A stretch of 64,000 nucleotides of DNA, taken from Actinacidiphila yanglinensis. GTDB taxonomy: Bacteria > Actinomycetota > Actinomycetes > Streptomycetales > Streptomycetaceae. The stretch spans positions 20,569 to 84,568 of the forward strand of contig NZ_FNVU01000014.1 in the NCBI RefSeq assembly GCF_900107965.1, in the 5' to 3' direction. A program made the translations under genes and the position numbers. Below the pieces are notes generated by a model. It made no database searches. It was given only the letters and a program-made list of their open reading frames with translations, and had not been told where the DNA came from. Shown in pieces: positions 61,264 through 64,000 of this stretch (the first letter of the stretch is position 1; each line of letters begins with the position of its first letter).

Positions 61264-61687
61264 GCGCCCTCCCCTCGCTCGGACACCGGCATCATGCCGG
61301 GCGCCCGTGCGGCGGCCAACAGGTTTTCCCGTGCACCGCCGCTCATATGACTCTCGCTCATTCGTTCTCGAACCGGTCGTGCGTTCGCACGCCCATTCAC
61401 GGGCCCGCGGGTCCGGCGGCCGGAACGCGCGAACTCCGCACCACGGACCGGGGGCAGAGCATTTCGGCCGGTCATCGCCCCTCTGGCACGGGCGGTCCGG
61501 CCGACCTCGATCTTCGGACCCGGAAATTCGGCCGCCCGGCGCGACCGGCAGGCCGTTTTCCCCGTCCCGAGGCGCGCGGTGGCGGAACTCATTGGCCGTA
61601 AAAACGGGCGTTCGATTCACGGGCATTTTCGTCTCGCATATTCTTTCCTTCACAGGCCAGCCACAACTTCCAGGAGGACGCGCCCGA
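61264..61687. promoter_or_regulatory. Divergent promoter region of the zinc-ribbon and NsdA-like genes
   Basis: No gene is seen. The right half contains the most AT-rich patch of the area (TCATTGGCCGTAAAAACGGG and TTTTCGTCTCGCATATTCTT around 61590-61650), fitting a promoter for the regulator gene. Confidence 0.4.
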
Positions 61688-63103
61688 ATGGCTGCTCGAC
61701 GAATCGTCACTCGCCCGCCCAACGAGCGGCTGCAGGCCCTCATCAGCGAGGCGGGTTGTTCCAACGTCGGATTGGCGCGCCGGGTCAACCAGGACGGTGC
61801 CGATCGCGGCCTCGACCTGCGCTACGACAAGACGTCCGTCAGCCGCTGGCTGAGGGGCCAGCAACCGCGCGGCTCGACCCCCGCGATCATCGCCGGCGTG
61901 CTCGGCCGGAAGCTGGGGCGCGAGGTGTCGGTGGAGGAGGTCGGCATGGCGCGCAACCGCGAAATGGACGCGTCCGAGATCGGCCTGGCCTTCGCACCGA
62001 CGCTGGCGGAGGCCATCGACCAGGCCACCGGCCTGTGGCACGGCGACGCCTCCCGCCGCGACCTGCACACCGGTTCGCGGCTGGCCGTCTCGACGCTGCT
62101 CGCGCCCAGCCGGGACTGGCTGATCGCCGTACCGGACCGCGAGGTGGCCCATATCGGGGACCAGCCGGTCACCTCCGACGAGGTCGAGCTGATCGCCCGG
62201 GTCACCCGGTACGTCGGGGATCTCGACCACCGGTACGGCAGCGAGCACGTCCGGCCGCTCGCCGTGCACTACCTCGACACCGTCGTCTCCCGCATGCTCA
62301 AGGGCTCCTACGGCGGCGACGTGGGACCGCAGTTGTTCGCCGCCGCCGCGCGGTTGACCGAGCTGACCGGCTCCATGGCGGCCGACAGCGGCAAACCCGC
62401 CCTCGCCCAGCGCTGCTACATCCAGGCCCTGCGGCTGTCCCAGGCCGCGGACGACCGCCGCTACGGGGGCTACGTGCTGGCCGCGGGGATGAGCCACCTG
62501 GCAGCCGAACTCGGCTACCCGCAGGAGGTGGCGCAACTCGCCCGCACCGCCCAGGAGGGCGCCAGAAGGAACGTCACCCCTGCGCTGGAGGCGTGCCTGT
62601 ATGCCGCCGAGGCACGCGGGTACGCGCTGCTCGGCGACCGCCAGTCCTGCAGCCTCGCGGCGGGACGGGCGCTGCAGGCCATGGACAGATCCGTGCCGGA
62701 CCGCGAACCCGACTGGATCGCGCACTTCGACCGCGCCCGCCTGGCCGGCGAACTGGCGCACTGCTACGTCGATCTGCGGCATGCCGCGCTCGCCGCGCGC
62801 CATGCCGAGGAGGCGATCATCGGCACCCCGGAGCACCGGGTGCGCCGGCGCGCGATCAACCTGCTGCTGCTCGCGACCGCGCAGATCCAGGCCGGCGAGG
62901 TGGACGAGGCGTGCGACACCGCCACGGAGGCGGTGGGCGTGCTCGCCCGCGTCCGGTCCGGGCTGGGCGTGGAGTACCTGAAGCGGGTCCGGTACCAGCT
63001 GCGGGCCTTCGCCGAGCGGAGCGCGGTACGCGACTTCGAGGAGCTGCTGCGTGAGGGGACGGCCCGGCGGAACGCCGACTCCCTGACCGTGCAGGGCGGA
63101 TGA
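61688..63103 (+). CDS. NsdA-like regulator with HTH and TPR repeats
   Basis: The 471-aa protein starts at the ATG at 61688 after CCAGGAGG. An N-terminal HTH-like segment (about 10-70; ERLQALISEAGCSNVGLARR, YDKTSVSRWLRGQQPRGSTP) is followed by a long TPR-like helical domain (about 200-460; LAQRCYIQALRLSQAADDRR, ARGYALLGDRQSCSLAAGRA). This is the plan of Streptomyces NsdA and its paralogues, which control antibiotic production and sporulation. Paralogues are many, so a specific name is not given. Confidence 0.85.
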   Translation: MAARRIVTRPPNERLQALISEAGCSNVGLARRVNQDGADRGLDLRYDKTSVSRWLRGQQPRGSTPAIIAGVLGRKLGREVSVEEVGMARNREMDASEIGLAFAPTLAEAIDQATGLWHGDASRRDLHTGSRLAVSTLLAPSRDWLIAVPDREVAHIGDQPVTSDEVELIARVTRYVGDLDHRYGSEHVRPLAVHYLDTVVSRMLKGSYGGDVGPQLFAAAARLTELTGSMAADSGKPALAQRCYIQALRLSQAADDRRYGGYVLAAGMSHLAAELGYPQEVAQLARTAQEGARRNVTPALEACLYAAEARGYALLGDRQSCSLAAGRALQAMDRSVPDREPDWIAHFDRARLAGELAHCYVDLRHAALAARHAEEAIIGTPEHRVRRRAINLLLLATAQIQAGEVDEACDTATEAVGVLARVRSGLGVEYLKRVRYQLRAFAERSAVRDFEELLREGTARRNADSLTVQGG

Positions 63104-63167
63104 CCGGAGCCGCCGCGGGGACCGCGCCGTAGGCGCCCCGCGGCGGCGGCCCCGCGGCGATCACTCG

Positions 63168-63224
63168 CCTGCAGACACGTCGCCGCGCCGGCCACCGGGG
63201 CCGGCGCGGCGACGTGTTTGCAGG
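63168..63224 (+). terminator. Very strong terminator after the NsdA-like gene
   Basis: A 19-bp perfect stem (63175-63193 with 63199-63217) around ACCGG is extended by CCTGCA/TGCAGG after one mismatch, giving 25 paired bases. Confidence 0.85.
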
Positions 63225-63874
63225 CACCTTTTTTCAGCCGCGGCGGACGAAGGGAAGCCGGATAACCGTCCGATCAGTGAATCAGCATGATTTTCACTCC
63301 GTACCCGCCGACCCGCGAAGCGGAATTCCGCATGGCCCAAAACGGCCCGGTCAATGCCGAATTCCGGAATTCCGGCGGCAGGGAAGAACCGCCGGATCGC
63401 GGCCGGATGGCACCGGGCCGCACCGGTGGGCAGGGGCGCCGACGCGTGACAGCGCACGCGCAAGCGGCACCGAACAGACCGCCATGACACATGAAACTAG
63501 CAGGTCAGGCAGACCGTTCCGGTGGGGCACGGGTGGACCGCAGGGGGGCGAGGAAGCACTGGGGGGGTGCGGCGTTGGCACGCAGGGGTGGTACACCGAA
63601 TACGCGCAATTCCGCGCGCCACGTTATACGACTACTTTCCCCGCCTTGCTTTCCATTCCCCCTGGTGATTTGCTGTGCGCATCCAAACCGGTGGACCGCC
63701 CATCTTTCTGGGGGAGCTCGACAGGCGGTCCCCACCGGCCCGAAAATCCGAAAGGGATGTCGTTCGTCCGCCTGTGTCGTGGGCACACTCCTCCCGGAGA
63801 TGTGAATCCGCCATCCGGTGCAATTCCGGACAGTGGCTGGTGCGGCCCGCGACCCAGGACGAAGGAGCATCCCC
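63225..63874. other. Long intergenic region
   Basis: No convincing gene lies here: open frames are short and poorly biased. AT-richer patches around 63280-63370 and 63600-63680 may hold promoters. Nothing else stands out. Confidence 0.4.
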
Positions 63875-64000
63875 ATGAGGCGCCGCACGCGCGCCGCCCC
63901 CGGACCGGGGAACCTCTGGGAGTTCCCCAGCCGCCGGACCCCGGCCGACCGAACACCCCCACGATCGGCCGGGGTTCCGCGTGGGCCCGCAGGAGCGATC
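63875..64000 (+). CDS. Start of a gene cut by the window edge
   Basis: An ATG at 63875 lies 8 bp after AAGGAG, a strong ribosome site. The frame (MRRRTRAAPGPGNLWEFPSR) stays open to the edge. The N-terminus is basic and Pro-rich. Two hairpins overlap it (63907-63928 and 63939-63974), the second terminator-like, so it could instead be a short leader peptide or untranslated region. Product unknown. Confidence 0.35.
   Translation, partial: MRRRTRAAPGPGNLWEFPSRRTPADRTPPRSAGVPRGPAGAI

Noticed and set aside
61136..61687. Longer N-terminus for the NsdA-like regulator
   Set aside because: The frame is open upstream, but it crosses the divergent promoter and start of the zinc-ribbon gene; the ATG at 61688 has the strong ribosome site.

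Overview
This is high-GC actinomycete DNA, almost certainly a Streptomyces or close relative. The codon use is strongly GC3-biased. The genes point the same way: LAL-type LuxR regulators, an NsdA-like TPR regulator, a SigK-type ECF sigma factor, a CU044_5270-family protein, a DasR-type operator before a chitinase, and many TAT or Sec exoproteins. Calls were made by reading the sequence and translations only; family names rest on recognised motifs, not on searches.

Left 12.9 kb, accessory island. The window opens inside the end of a type I-E CRISPR array (three repeats) with its probable leader on the right. Four tandem copies of the 3' part of a tRNA-Gly(CCC) gene follow, all in the same orientation and each with its own hairpin terminator (cores at 499, 6233, 8536 and 9846). 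Three of them share a conserved upstream arm of about 130 bp that starts with paired CCGCACCA-type repeats 8-11 bp apart. A fourth arm without a core lies at 12697. I read this as stacked integrative-element remnants at one tRNA site. Their cargo is defence-like: a PD-(D/E)xK protein, an operon of a DnaQ exonuclease-BRCT-BRCT-TerD fusion plus a CoiA-like nuclease with duplicated C-terminal modules, a Shedu (SduA/DUF4263) nuclease, and two related VapBC modules whose toxins are broken. The mobility genes are decayed (an excisionase relic and an integrase fragment lacking its tyrosine), so the stack looks frozen.

Right of about 12.9 kb the DNA looks like ordinary chromosome. From 12.9 to 20 kb: an AraC regulator divergent from an FAD monooxygenase, a 984-aa protein of unknown role and a lipoprotein. 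From 20 to 35 kb: a secretome-rich stretch with a lamin-tail-domain exoprotein, aldo/keto reductase, GH18 chitinase with a dre site, tandem-GNAT protein, GH54 arabinofuranosidase, a cell-wall-binding-repeat propeller protein and a VCBS-repeat protein. From 35 to 41 kb: two large LAL regulators in tandem.

From 41 to 54 kb: a translationally coupled hydrolase-SDR pair, a LamG exoprotein, an ADP-ribosylglycohydrolase, a TAT-exported metallophosphoesterase, a TetR/MFS efflux pair with operator-like repeats, an L,D-transpeptidase and an MFS/AraC pair. From 54 to 64 kb: a SigK-type sigma factor downstream of two coupled ferritin-like exported proteins, a second ECF sigma factor coupled to a membrane-anchored CU044_5270 protein, a zinc-ribbon protein, an NsdA-like regulator, and the start of a gene cut by the right edge.
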